Assembly (NCBI GenBank): GCA_965209045.1
Contig: CBDBPW010000001.1
Coordinates: forward strand, 992,001 to 1,056,000
Reading direction: 5' to 3'
DNA length: 64,000 nt
From: JAJEFO01 sp965209045
Lineage (GTDB): Bacteria > Pseudomonadota > Alphaproteobacteria > Rhodobacterales > Rhodobacteraceae
A program made the translations under genes and the position numbers. Below, in pieces: positions 8,924-16,823 of the stretch. Under the pieces are notes generated by a model. That model worked only from the letters and a program-made list of their open reading frames with translations, was not told where the DNA came from and did no database searches. Positions within the stretch are counted from its first letter, which is position 1, and each line of letters opens with the position of its first letter.

Positions 8924-9811
8924 GTGCGTCTTTCGGGTTTCAACCTTAACCAACTTGTATGTCTCGAGGCGTTGCTCCTGGAACGCAGCGTGACGAGGGC
9001 GGCGCACCGCGTCCGTCTGAGCCAGCCGGCGATGAGTGCCGTGTTGGCACAATTGCGCCGGCACTTCAGCGACGAGCTCTTGGTCAAGTCCGGGCGAACA
9101 ATGGTCTTGACGCCATTTGCCAAGAGCCTGATTGCCCCGATCAGCGAATTGCTTGTTCAGGCTCAGGAATTCTCGGCCCGCCGTCCCACGCAAGACTCCA
9201 AACGGGTTGACAGGGAACTGAAGCTGGTAGCCTCCGACTACGTTCTAGAAGCATGCTTGGCTGACGGCATTCGGCAGGCTGCGGCCGGAATGCAAGGCCT
9301 GCGCTTTGATCTTTTGCCGCTCACGGAGAATTCTGCCAAGTTGCTGCACGATGGCGAGATAGACCTGCTTCTCGCAGGTCGGTCGCTCGACGTGGGAATG
9401 TCGCCAAAGGCCACGGTCTTCGAAGACAAGTTCGTGTGCCTCGCCTGCAAGGGACACGGACCTGGCCCGGGAGAATTGAACAAGGAGAATCTCGGTTCCT
9501 ACGACCGCGTCGTCGTACGTTACTTTGAGCATCAAATGTCGCTTGACGACGAGGAGACCTTGCGCCGTGCAGGTGTCACGCGACAACGACAGATTTCAGT
9601 TTGGTCATATTCTCTCGTGCCACACCTGGTTTGCGGTTCCCGCAGGATTGCGATCGTTCCAGCAAGAGTGGCGGACAATGCGGCGAAACGCTGGCCGGTC
9701 TGGGTCCACCCTTTCCCTTTCGAGCACGATCCGGTTTGCGCCCTGGCTTTCTGGCATTCCAGCCGCAATGCCGATCGCGTACTGGCGAGATTCCTTGGCC
9801 TCTTGAGATAG
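8924..9811 (+). CDS. LysR-family transcriptional regulator (NodD-like)
   Basis: The N-terminal helix-turn-helix is clear: LNQLVCLEALLLERSVTRAAHRVRLSQPAMS with ALxQLRxxFxDELLV following (quoted in parts). The C-terminal half is a LysR substrate-binding domain. A GTG at 8924 places the canonical FNLNQL segment at residue 7 and gives 295 residues; earlier in-frame ATG codons would add an atypical 23-residue leader. It is divergent from the dioxygenase cluster and probably controls it. Confidence 0.88.
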   Translation: MRLSGFNLNQLVCLEALLLERSVTRAAHRVRLSQPAMSAVLAQLRRHFSDELLVKSGRTMVLTPFAKSLIAPISELLVQAQEFSARRPTQDSKRVDRELKLVASDYVLEACLADGIRQAAAGMQGLRFDLLPLTENSAKLLHDGEIDLLLAGRSLDVGMSPKATVFEDKFVCLACKGHGPGPGELNKENLGSYDRVVVRYFEHQMSLDDEETLRRAGVTRQRQISVWSYSLVPHLVCGSRRIAIVPARVADNAAKRWPVWVHPFPFEHDPVCALAFWHSSRNADRVLARFLGLLR

Positions 9812-10135
9812 ATTGAGGGCTCATAGACGAAAGTCACTTCGGTCCGATTGCATCGCCCCGTTCAAGGGGCAGAATATGACGAGGCGTCCGAGATTGGCGC
9901 CAATGTTGCAGTCGACCTTAAGTTGCGGCGACTCAAACGAGTCTGTCTTGACAACTTCATTGTCGTAGGCTCGGTGTACGTGCTTCTTGATCCAGATCCG
10001 GACCCGGACTTGGATTCGGCAAACATCATGTCGCAGTTCAGGGTCTGGAGCGCCTCTCCGTTTTGGATGCTCAAACCATCGTGCCTCTGCGCAGAACTGT
10101 GTTTCGGGTGTACTTCTGTCGTGGGACCTCCTTGC
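9812..10135. other. Intergenic remnant between lysR and the TnpB fragment
   Basis: No frame here matches a recognisable protein. The open frame that reads into the TnpB fragment from the left has no family resemblance before position 10136, so the left part of the insertion sequence appears lost. Confidence 0.5.
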
Positions 10136-10588
10136 AGAAGGTCGCGGACGGGGCGGCTGCAGCGGGCGCTGGCGAGGAAGGAACGGAACTCGAAGCGCCG
10201 CGCCAAGGCCCGCAGGAACCTGGCGCGTCACCACGGCCGCGTCGCCGCCGCGCGCCGCGACTTCCTGCACAAGCTCTCCCACGGCCTGGCTTCCCGGCAT
10301 CGCGTGATCGCGACGGAGGACCTGAACATGGAGGCGCTGAAGCGCTCGTTTCTCGCCAGGTCGATGCACGACGCCGCGTGGAGGCGGTTGCGGGACATGC
10401 TGGGCTGCAAGACTGCAAGCGCCGGTGGGTCCGTGGTGCTTGTCGACCCGCGCGGCACCACCCAGAGATGCAGCGGATGCGGGCGCGATCCCGACAGGCC
10501 GAAGGCGCTTGGCGCAAGGGTGCACGGCTGCGACGGCTGCGGCCTTGTCCTCGACCGCGACGTCAACGCCGCCCGCAACGTGCTGCAG
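10136..10588 (+). pseudogene. tnpB: TnpB (IS200/IS605 OrfB) fragment, 5' part missing and 3' part displaced
   Basis: The reading frame encodes the C-terminal half of a TnpB RNA-guided nuclease: the Arg-rich bridge-like helix (RLQRALARKERNSKRRAKAR), the RuvC-II strand with its Glu (IATEDLNM), the zinc finger (CSGCG and a second CxxCG), and RuvC-III (LDRDVNAARN). The N-terminal wedge/REC region and RuvC-I are absent, so it cannot cut DNA. The frame is broken at the CTGCAG ending at 10588 by the RIT element and resumes at 14009. Confidence 0.85.
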
Positions 10589-10671
10589 ATATGTTGCGGC
10601 CCGGGATATGTTGCGGAACTTTCGCATCGGCCTGCCACGCTGGGGAACCCTCCGTCCGGCCGCAACATAAT
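10583..10671. repeat. Left 89-bp terminal inverted repeat of the RIT element
   Basis: The stretch matches the reverse complement of 13926-14014 with only about three mismatches. It contains three copies of the box ATGTTGCGG: two direct (10591-10599, 10608-10616) and one inverted (10660-10668). These are plausible binding sites for the encoded recombinases. The outermost six bases, CTGCAG, belong to the interrupted tnpB. Confidence 0.92.
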
Positions 10672-10699
10672 TTCCCGGCAGGCAGCCGTTTGCCATGCT

Positions 10700-10727
10700 C
10701 ATGTCTCCAACCCAAAAGGGAGACATG
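10700..10727 (+). promoter_or_regulatory. Hairpin covering the ribosome-binding site and start codon of the first recombinase
   Basis: CATGTCTCC (10700-10708) pairs perfectly with GGAGACATG (10719-10727), leaving a 10-base loop. The right arm holds most of the AAGGGAG Shine-Dalgarno sequence and the ATG at 10725. In mRNA this would hide the start and limit recombinase translation; the effect is inferred. Confidence 0.5.
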
Positions 10728-11978
10728 GCAATGTTCGAGACACTCTTCACCCGTCCAGGCATCGTCGGACGCTATCGCGCAGCGCCGCTGCTGGATGAAC
10801 GGCTCGGCTACCTTGAGCACTGCGCCTTGGGAGGCGCATCTCTGCCGACGCTATGCACGATCGCGACGCATCAGGTCAGCCTGGTTCGCCTTCTGGACCT
10901 GCACGAGAGCGGGCGCGTCAGCGTGACGCGCGTGGAAACCGCGGCCGATCGATGGTCGCTGCCCGGCGGGCGCCGATGCAGCCGGCCCGCATGCCCAAAG
11001 GCACGCCAGCGATTCATCGGCCACGCGGAGCGATGGCTGCGCTTCGCCGGCCTGCTCGACGAACCGGCCAGGGCGCGGCACGCCCACGCCGGAGAGGTTT
11101 TGGCCTTCGAGGCCTGGATGCGCGACGAGCGCGGGTTGTCCGAAGCGACGGTTCGCTGCCGCCTGCGTGCCGTCGACGGCTTCCTTGATCGCCTGGATCG
11201 CGGCGGAGTGGCCCTGGCCGAGGTCGGGATCGACGACATCGATCGGGAGGTCGCACGCTGGCATGCCCGCGACTGCGGCCGGATCACGATCCGCAACTAC
11301 GCGGAATGTCTCCGAACCTTCTTCCGGTTCGCGGAACGCCGGGGCTGGTGCGCGCAGGGACTGGCCGAAGGCATCATGCCGTCGCGGTTCGATCCCGGCA
11401 GGCCGCTCCCGAAGGGTCTGGACCGGGACGAGGTCCTGCGCCTGCTCGCGACCTCCGAGGGCGACCGCCCGGTCGACGTTCGCGACCGCGCGATCCTGAT
11501 GGTGCTGGTCGCCTACGGCCTGCGTTCCGGGGAGGTCGCCGGCCTGCGGCTCGACGACCTCGACTGGACGGAGGAGATCCTGCGAGTGCGCCGTCCGAAG
11601 CCCGGGCGGACGCATCTCTATCCGCTTTCGCGCGGCGTCGGGCAGGCGATCCTGCGCTACGTCCGAGACGGACGTCCCCGACGCCCGGAGAGAGCGCTCT
11701 TCCTGACCTTGAACGCCCCGATCCGGCCGATGAAACCGAACGCCATCGGGCAAGTCGTCAGAAGCCGTCTCGACCGGATCGGCATCACGGGCAAGCGTCG
11801 CGGATCCCATGCGTTGCGCCACGGCACGGCGCAGCACCTGCTCGACAACGGCCTGTCGATGAAGGAGGTCGGCGACTATCTCGGACATCGGGGCATCTCG
11901 GCCACCTCGGCATACGCCAGGGTGCAGCTTGGCACGCTGCGCGAGGTCGCCGACATCGACCTGGAGGGCCTGGCATGA
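10725..11978 (+). CDS. RIT element tyrosine recombinase, first of trio
   Basis: This 417-residue protein has an N-terminal SAM-like DNA-binding domain (about residues 110-205) and a C-terminal catalytic domain. Catalytic residues are visible: Arg in AYGLRSGEVAGLRLDDLDW, Lys near RRPKPGRTH, the HxxRH box in SHALRHGTA, His in YLGHRG and the nucleophilic Tyr in SAYARV. It has an extra N-terminal region of about 100 residues with a CxxC-like patch (RRCSRPACPK). An ATG two codons later is an alternative start. Its stop overlaps the next start (ATGA). Confidence 0.9.
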   Translation: MAMFETLFTRPGIVGRYRAAPLLDERLGYLEHCALGGASLPTLCTIATHQVSLVRLLDLHESGRVSVTRVETAADRWSLPGGRRCSRPACPKARQRFIGHAERWLRFAGLLDEPARARHAHAGEVLAFEAWMRDERGLSEATVRCRLRAVDGFLDRLDRGGVALAEVGIDDIDREVARWHARDCGRITIRNYAECLRTFFRFAERRGWCAQGLAEGIMPSRFDPGRPLPKGLDRDEVLRLLATSEGDRPVDVRDRAILMVLVAYGLRSGEVAGLRLDDLDWTEEILRVRRPKPGRTHLYPLSRGVGQAILRYVRDGRPRRPERALFLTLNAPIRPMKPNAIGQVVRSRLDRIGITGKRRGSHALRHGTAQHLLDNGLSMKEVGDYLGHRGISATSAYARVQLGTLREVADIDLEGLA

Positions 11979-12928
11979 CGCTCCGGGACGCGATCGATTC
12001 CTATGTCGCATGGCGCCGGGCCCACGGCGCGAAGTTCGACAGCAGCGCGCACATCCTGCATCGCTTCGGCAGGCATGTCGGCGAAAGCGTCGACTGCGGT
12101 TCCGTCACCGCCGTGGACGTCCTCGGCTTCCTTGCCGGAGACGGCCGGCTCACCCGGCGACGGGCCAACAAGCACGGCGCCCTGAACGGGTTCTACCGCT
12201 ATGCGATCAGCCGCGGCCTCGTCGCCCGGTCCCCTCTTCCGGCGCGGGAGGACGAACCGAGAACTCCGCGCTCTGCGCCGCCGTACGTCTTCTCCCGCGA
12301 AGAGCTTCGCCGCCTGTTCGACGCCATCGACGTCAGCCGGAAGCGGCCGGTCCAGCTCGACGCGGACACGCTGCGGGCGCTGCTCCTGCTCCTCTACGGC
12401 GCAGGCCTTCGGTTCGGCGAGGCGCAGCGCCTGACGCTCGACGACGCCGACCTGGCAGAGGCGGTCCTGACCATACGCGACACGAAGTTCTACAAGACCC
12501 GACTCGTACCGATCGGTCCGCAGCTCGTCGATGCCCTGCGGACCTACGTCGCCGGGCGCGTCGAGCGCCCCATGCCACGGCGCGGGGCCTCGACCTTGCT
12601 TGCCAACCTCGACGGCACCCCATTGGTGATGGGGACCGTCCGGTTCGCGTTCAAGAACATGCTCGATGCGGCCGGGATCCCGCGTGACGGGAACGACGGA
12701 CGACTGTCGCCGTGCTTCCATTCGCTGCGACACGCGGCGGCGGTGCACCGGCTGGAATCGTGGTACCGGCAGGGAACCGACGTGCAGCGCCTGCTGCCGG
12801 CGCTCTCCACCTGGCTCGGCCACGCCCATCTCGACGGAACGCAGGTCTACCTCACGATGACGCCCGAGCTGCTGCAGGAGGCCTCGGTCCGCTTCGACCG
12901 CCATGTCAACGGAGGCGGCCATGAGTGA
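11975..12928 (+). CDS. RIT element tyrosine recombinase, second of trio
   Basis: The ATG at 11975 overlaps the stop of the first recombinase, giving 317 residues; the frame is open much further upstream but that part is only a shadow of the preceding gene. Catalytic motifs are GAGLRFGEAQRLTLDD (Arg), TKFYKTRLVPI (Lys), HSLRHAAAVHRL (HxxRH), WLGHAH and the Tyr in TQVYLTMTPE. An unusual insert (LESWYRQGTDVQRLLPALS) precedes the second His, as in the RIT-B type. It overlaps the third gene by 8 bases. Confidence 0.9.
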   Translation: MTLRDAIDSYVAWRRAHGAKFDSSAHILHRFGRHVGESVDCGSVTAVDVLGFLAGDGRLTRRRANKHGALNGFYRYAISRGLVARSPLPAREDEPRTPRSAPPYVFSREELRRLFDAIDVSRKRPVQLDADTLRALLLLLYGAGLRFGEAQRLTLDDADLAEAVLTIRDTKFYKTRLVPIGPQLVDALRTYVAGRVERPMPRRGASTLLANLDGTPLVMGTVRFAFKNMLDAAGIPRDGNDGRLSPCFHSLRHAAAVHRLESWYRQGTDVQRLLPALSTWLGHAHLDGTQVYLTMTPELLQEASVRFDRHVNGGGHE

Positions 12929-13916
12929 TCCCCGCACGCTCGGCCCCTGGCTGCGCCGGTTCCTGGCCGAGCACATCGTCACCGAGCGCAACCTCGCGCG
13001 CAACACCCAGCTCAGCTACCGCGACACCTTCAAGCTGCTGGTCCCGTTCCTGGGCGCAAAGGCCCGCAAGGCGGACGAGCGGATCGCGCTGGACGATCTC
13101 ACGCCCCGGCGCGTGCTCGAGTTCCTTGCCCACCTGGAGGAAGGTCGCGGCTGCTCCGTGCAAACCCGCAACCAGCGACTGACCGCGGTCCGCGCCTTCG
13201 CCCGCTTCGTGGCCAGCCGCGACCCCGCCCGTCTTGAATGGAGCGCCGGCATCCGCTCGATCGCCTTGAAGAAGGCGACGCCGCAGCCGGTCGGCTGGCT
13301 GAGCAAGGCGGAGATGGAGGCGCTCATCAAGGTCCCCGACCGCGGCACCCAACGCGGCATGACGGAACACGCCCTGCTGCTGTTCCTCTTCAACTCCGCC
13401 GTGCGTGTCTCCGAAGCGACCGGCCTCGTGAAGGGAGACCTGGAGTTCGGGCGGCGCGACGGCGGCCACGCGCTCGTGACGATCCACGGCAAGGGCGGAA
13501 AGCGCCGGCAGTGCCCGCTCTGGCCACGGACCGAGCGCGCGCTTTCCGGGCTGCTGCAGGGCCGGGCCGACGGCGATGCCGTCTTCCTCAGCCGGCAGCG
13601 GAGACCGTACACCCGGTTCGGGGTCTACCGGCTCGTGGAACGCTGTGCCGCCCAAGTGCCGGAGCTGGAAGGGAGGAGAGTGACGCCTCACGTGATTCGC
13701 CATTCGAGCGCCTGCGTCATGCTCAAGTCCAGGATCGACCTGAACACGATCCGCTCCTGGCTGGGCCATGAGAGCCTCGACACGACCAACGTCTACGCCG
13801 AGATCGATCTCGAGACGAAAGCCAGGGCGATGGCGCTGTGCGACGCGGCGGAAGAAGGGCCCGACCGTCCCTGGAAGGAGGACAAGGGGCTGATGACCTT
13901 CCTTGACTCGCTCTGA
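12921..13916 (+). CDS. RIT element tyrosine recombinase, third of trio
   Basis: This 331-residue protein has a phage-integrase N-terminal SAM-like domain (WLRRFLAEHIVTERNLARNT onward) and a catalytic domain with NSAVRVSEATGL (Arg), GKGGKRRQCPL (Lys), HVIRHSSACVML (HxxRH), WLGHESL and the Tyr in NVYAEIDL. The start at 12921 overlaps the end of the second gene, implying translational coupling of all three. The stop lies 9 bases before the right inverted repeat, leaving no room for cargo genes. Confidence 0.92.
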   Translation: MSDPRTLGPWLRRFLAEHIVTERNLARNTQLSYRDTFKLLVPFLGAKARKADERIALDDLTPRRVLEFLAHLEEGRGCSVQTRNQRLTAVRAFARFVASRDPARLEWSAGIRSIALKKATPQPVGWLSKAEMEALIKVPDRGTQRGMTEHALLLFLFNSAVRVSEATGLVKGDLEFGRRDGGHALVTIHGKGGKRRQCPLWPRTERALSGLLQGRADGDAVFLSRQRRPYTRFGVYRLVERCAAQVPELEGRRVTPHVIRHSSACVMLKSRIDLNTIRSWLGHESLDTTNVYAEIDLETKARAMALCDAAEEGPDRPWKEDKGLMTFLDSL

Positions 13917-13925
13917 CCGCAAAAG

Positions 13926-14014
13926 ATTATGTTGCGGCCGGATGGAGGGTTCCCCAGCGTGGCAGGTCGATGCGAAAGTTCCGCAACATATCCCGGGCCG
14001 CAACATCTCTGCAG
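13926..14014. repeat. Right 89-bp terminal inverted repeat of the RIT element
   Basis: This is the reverse complement of 10583-10671 with about three mismatches. The ATGTTGCGG boxes lie at 13929-13937 (direct), 13981-13989 and 13998-14006 (inverted). The final CTGCAG (14009-14014) is the second copy of the putative target duplication. Confidence 0.92.
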
Positions 14015-14071
14015 CTTGTCCAGGGGCCGGGAACCGGCCTTCGGTCGCGAAGCGTGCGGGTTGCCGCGTAG
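14009..14071 (+). pseudogene. tnpB: Displaced C-terminal tail of the interrupted tnpB
   Basis: Reading from CTGCAG gives LQLVQGPGTGLRSRSVRVAA and then a TAG stop, in frame with the TnpB fragment that ends at 10588. The basic tail followed directly by the IS right-end hairpin is the usual 3' arrangement of IS605-family tnpB. Confidence 0.8.
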
Positions 14072-14084
14072 CTTGGCCGAGAAG

Positions 14085-14113
14085 CCGCCGTCTTCAGGCG
14101 ACGGAGTGTTCAC
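14085..14113 (+). mobile_element. IS200/IS605-type right end, probable omega-RNA 3' scaffold hairpin
   Basis: An imperfect 8-bp stem (CCGCCGTC with GGCGACGG, one G-T pair and one C-A mismatch) closes a TTCA loop at 14093-14096, followed by AGTGTTCAC ending at 14113. This matches the subterminal hairpin and TTCAC cleavage end typical of IS605-family right ends. In active elements the TnpB guide RNA ends with this scaffold and takes its guide from the flanking DNA starting at 14114. Confidence 0.7.
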
Positions 14114-14698
14114 TCGAAGCACTTGAGGCAAGACCTCGTGACGAACGTCAGGGACGCAGGCGTACGTTTCACAAGCAGCAAGGACCAGAACTTCAGTTCG
14201 TCCAATCAGGAAGCCGTCGAGCACACCGAGTCGACCGAACTGCCGAACCCTATCGGAGCATTCCTGCTCCACAGCATTCAGCCCGCATACAAGGGCGGCG
14301 CGAGCCGGTTCGTGAACGCTTACACGTTGCTGGACAGTTTGGCCGAAATCGATCCCGGCCATGTTGAAGTGCTCCAGCGGCGCTTCTGGTTCGACACGGG
14401 GCGTGGCGAAAGGGTCGAAGCACCCATCGTGTCCTGTGACGACAAAGGAAATCTCGATTTCAGGTGGATGTACGCATTCTTGGAGAACGGACGCCCCCTC
14501 ACCAGGCACTGGAACGACCATGTTCAAGAGGCAATCGATGCAACGCGCAACCTCATGGAAGAGCTGCGCATCAAGGTGATGCTGGGCCGGGGCGACATCG
14601 TCGTTGTGGACAACAAGATGATACTGCACGCCCGCGACGGATTTGAGAACCATGCAGACCATCCCCCAAGGTGGCTGCTGCGGAGCTGGTTTGAATGA
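14114..14698 (+). pseudogene. TauD/TfdA-like (clavaminate synthase-like) oxygenase, 5' truncated
   Basis: About 195 codons remain of an Fe(II)/2-oxoglutarate oxygenase. The facial triad can be read: HxE in VEHTESTE, as used by clavaminate synthase-type enzymes, and the distal His in NKMILHARDGFEN, followed by the Arg region RWLLRSWFE. Family members are usually 280-330 residues, so about 100 N-terminal residues are missing. The frame is open right up to the IS right end at 14113, which suggests the insertion cut the gene. No upstream half was found left of the TnpB fragment. Confidence 0.7.
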
Positions 14699-15023
14699 CG
14701 GGTCGGAGCAGCTTTCGATCTTGAAGAAAGGCGGACCTTGCGCAGCGCGCGGCAGCGTGCGCTTCGGGCTCATGGCGGACGTTCGGATGCGGCGCGGCAT
14801 CCTTGGCCGAGGGTCTTTCCCGCCCGCTCCGGTGTCCATCTCGCAGGTTCCACGCCCTTGCACGTCTGTAGGGTCCCCCGCTCCGCCCGTCTGAACGTTG
14901 TCCCGCCGCCCGAAAGGACGGCAACGGGCAAGCCCGCAAGTCGCGGCGGTAGATCAGGCAGAGGCGGGTGGCGTTGACGTCATGAAGCAGCGTCACACGT
15001 CCGCCGGAAGCCGTCGCGGCCAG
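14699..15023. other. Intergenic stretch with no recognisable gene
   Basis: Between the oxygenase remnant and the convergent TPP enzyme there is no frame with family resemblance and no clear terminator. Confidence 0.5.
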
Positions 15024-16676
15024 TCAATTCCGAACTTCGCGAAGATCGGCAATCGTTAGGTGCGGCGTCAGCGCTTCGGTCGCGATCGGGATTTCCAGCA
15101 ATGCACCAGAGGGGCTGGCAAGGGCGTGCTCGAAGGCGGGCGCGAAATCCGCCGTCTGCTCGATCTTGACGCCCAGCATCCCGTAGGCCCGGGCAAGGGA
15201 CGCGAAATTCGGATTGGCAAGCTCGGTGCCTGACACGCGGAACGGAAAGTGCCGCTCCTGGTGCATCCGGATGGTGCCGTAGCTCCCGTTGTTCAGGACC
15301 AGAATCACTGGCGCCGCTCCCATCTGCATCGCCGTGCCGAGTTCCGGGCAGTTCATCTGGAAGTCGCCGTCGCCTGCAAGACATACGACCTGTCGCTCTG
15401 GATGAACGATCTTGGCCATGATCGCGGCAGGCAGTCCGTAACCCATCGCCCCGGACTGCGGGGCCAGAAGACGATGGCCAGCGCCGTAGCGGAAATACTT
15501 GCTGTGCCAGATCGAGAAGTTCCCGGCGCCATTGGCGAGAACGGCGTCGTCGTCGAGCCTGTCCTGCAAGTGCCGCACCACCTCGACCATGTCCACCGGG
15601 CCCGGCATGACCGGCAGGTCGAACGTCTCCTCGTACCTTTGACGCGCAGCCCGCCGCCAGTCGTGCCAGCTTCCGTCGACCGGGATTTCGGCCAACGCGC
15701 GGACAAGGGCATTCGGGCATGACTGCACCGCGATGTCGGGCTGATAAATCTTACCGATTTCTGCCGGTGACGGATGCGCGTGGACCAGCGTCTGGCGCAT
15801 GTCCGGAAGGTCGAACAACGCGTAGTTGTCCGTCGTCATTTCGCCGAACCGCACGTTGATCGCGAGAATGAGGTCGGAGACCGCAAGCGTCTCCCGGACC
15901 TCCGGAAGCATTCCCACGCCGGCTTCGCCGGCAAACGTGCCAAGCGTGTTGTCGTAGATGTCCTGGAACCGGAATGCCGTGACCACGGGGATGTCGGCAC
16001 CTTCGGCAAAGCGCGCAAGGGCGTCCTTGCCGGACGATGTCCAGCCACTGCCTCCAACAAGGATGACCGGGTGTGTGGCCCTCTCGACGGCCGTCCGGAT
16101 CTCGCAAATGACTTCGCCGGACGGCGAGGGCACCGGAAGGGCCGGAGCGCGGGCTATCGGGGCAACGTCGGTCTCGGCGGCCACGACGTTCTCTGGCAAT
16201 GCCACGACGACCGGGCCCGGACGTCCCGAGAGCGCCGTCGACCAAGCGCGCGAGACGGTTTCGGGGATGCGCTCGGCATGCTCGATCTCCGTTGCCCACT
16301 TTGCCAGATTCCCGAAGAATGCGCGGTAGTCGACCTCCTGGAACACCTCGCGCTCGCGGGCCTTCGTCTCGATCTGCCCGACAAAGAGGATCATCGGCGA
16401 ACTGTCCTGCATTGCGGTGTGTACCCCGATCGAGGCGTTCGTGGCGCCCGGTCCGCGCGTCACGAAGCAGAGTCCGGGCCGTCCCGTCAGCTTTCCGTAG
16501 GCTGCGGCCATGAAGCCTGCGCCGCCTTCGTTCCGGGAGTTCACGAAGGTGATTGGTGACTGGAACATCCCGTCAAGCACTGAAAGGTACGACTCGCCGG
16601 GCACGCCGAATGCGTGCTTCGCGCCTAGCACCTCGAGGCATTCGACAAGGAGTCGTCCGGCGTGTCGCATTTGCAT
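15024..16676 (-). CDS. Thiamine pyrophosphate-dependent enzyme, acetolactate synthase-like
   Basis: This 550-residue protein has the three-domain layout of the acetolactate synthase/benzoylformate decarboxylase family. The N-terminal TPP pyrimidine-binding domain contains the catalytic Glu in SRNEGGAGFMAAAYG (about residue 50), and the C-terminal domain has the TPP motif GDGDFQMNC ... LNNGSYG. The substrate is uncertain: a free-standing catalytic subunit without an ilvN neighbour is often a decarboxylase or carboligase outside branched-chain synthesis. It is divergent from soeA, with 147 bases between starts. Confidence 0.85.
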   Translation of the reverse strand: MQMRHAGRLLVECLEVLGAKHAFGVPGESYLSVLDGMFQSPITFVNSRNEGGAGFMAAAYGKLTGRPGLCFVTRGPGATNASIGVHTAMQDSSPMILFVGQIETKAREREVFQEVDYRAFFGNLAKWATEIEHAERIPETVSRAWSTALSGRPGPVVVALPENVVAAETDVAPIARAPALPVPSPSGEVICEIRTAVERATHPVILVGGSGWTSSGKDALARFAEGADIPVVTAFRFQDIYDNTLGTFAGEAGVGMLPEVRETLAVSDLILAINVRFGEMTTDNYALFDLPDMRQTLVHAHPSPAEIGKIYQPDIAVQSCPNALVRALAEIPVDGSWHDWRRAARQRYEETFDLPVMPGPVDMVEVVRHLQDRLDDDAVLANGAGNFSIWHSKYFRYGAGHRLLAPQSGAMGYGLPAAIMAKIVHPERQVVCLAGDGDFQMNCPELGTAMQMGAAPVILVLNNGSYGTIRMHQERHFPFRVSGTELANPNFASLARAYGMLGVKIEQTADFAPAFEHALASPSGALLEIPIATEALTPHLTIADLREVRN

Positions 16677-16823
16677 TGCGATTCCCCGTTTTCTGTCGCA
16701 GGTCTTGCAGTGCTGCGCGCAAATGGCAAGCGATGGCCGGGGTCAGGAAGGAATGATCTGATCCTTGCGTCGCCCAGCCCTTGGCGACACCTGCGGCAGT
16801 GCAATTGGGGACCACGAGACGGG

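Larger units (their letters stand above)
10589..14008 (+). mobile_element. RIT element (recombinases in trio) inserted in tnpB
   Basis: Three consecutive, overlapping tyrosine-recombinase genes of distinct types lie between long terminal inverted repeats, the defining organisation of RIT elements. All three recombinases look intact and share the same strand. CTGCAG occurs on both outer edges. Deleting the element and one CTGCAG copy restores a continuous tnpB frame (DVNAARNVLQ joined to LVQGPGTGL), so CTGCAG is most simply a 6-bp target-site duplication. Confidence 0.92.

Noticed and set aside
9848..10135. Upstream part of the plus-strand frame running into the TnpB fragment
   Set aside because: No TnpB N-terminal features or RuvC-I motif can be read there; the resemblance begins only at about 10136.
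11306..11974. Upstream extension of the second RIT recombinase frame
   Set aside because: It lies in the wrong frame over the first recombinase and is Arg/Pro-rich; the ATG overlapping the first stop gives a normal protein.
10851..12011. Long minus-strand frame opposite the first RIT recombinase
   Set aside because: It is an antisense shadow of the high-G+C recombinase gene, with Arg/Pro/Ala-rich low-complexity composition and no family resemblance.
15024..16676. Assignment of the TPP enzyme as sulfoacetaldehyde acetyltransferase because of nearby soeABC
   Set aside because: Its N-terminal and active-site Glu contexts resemble general acetolactate synthase-like proteins, not Xsc; only the broad family call is supported.
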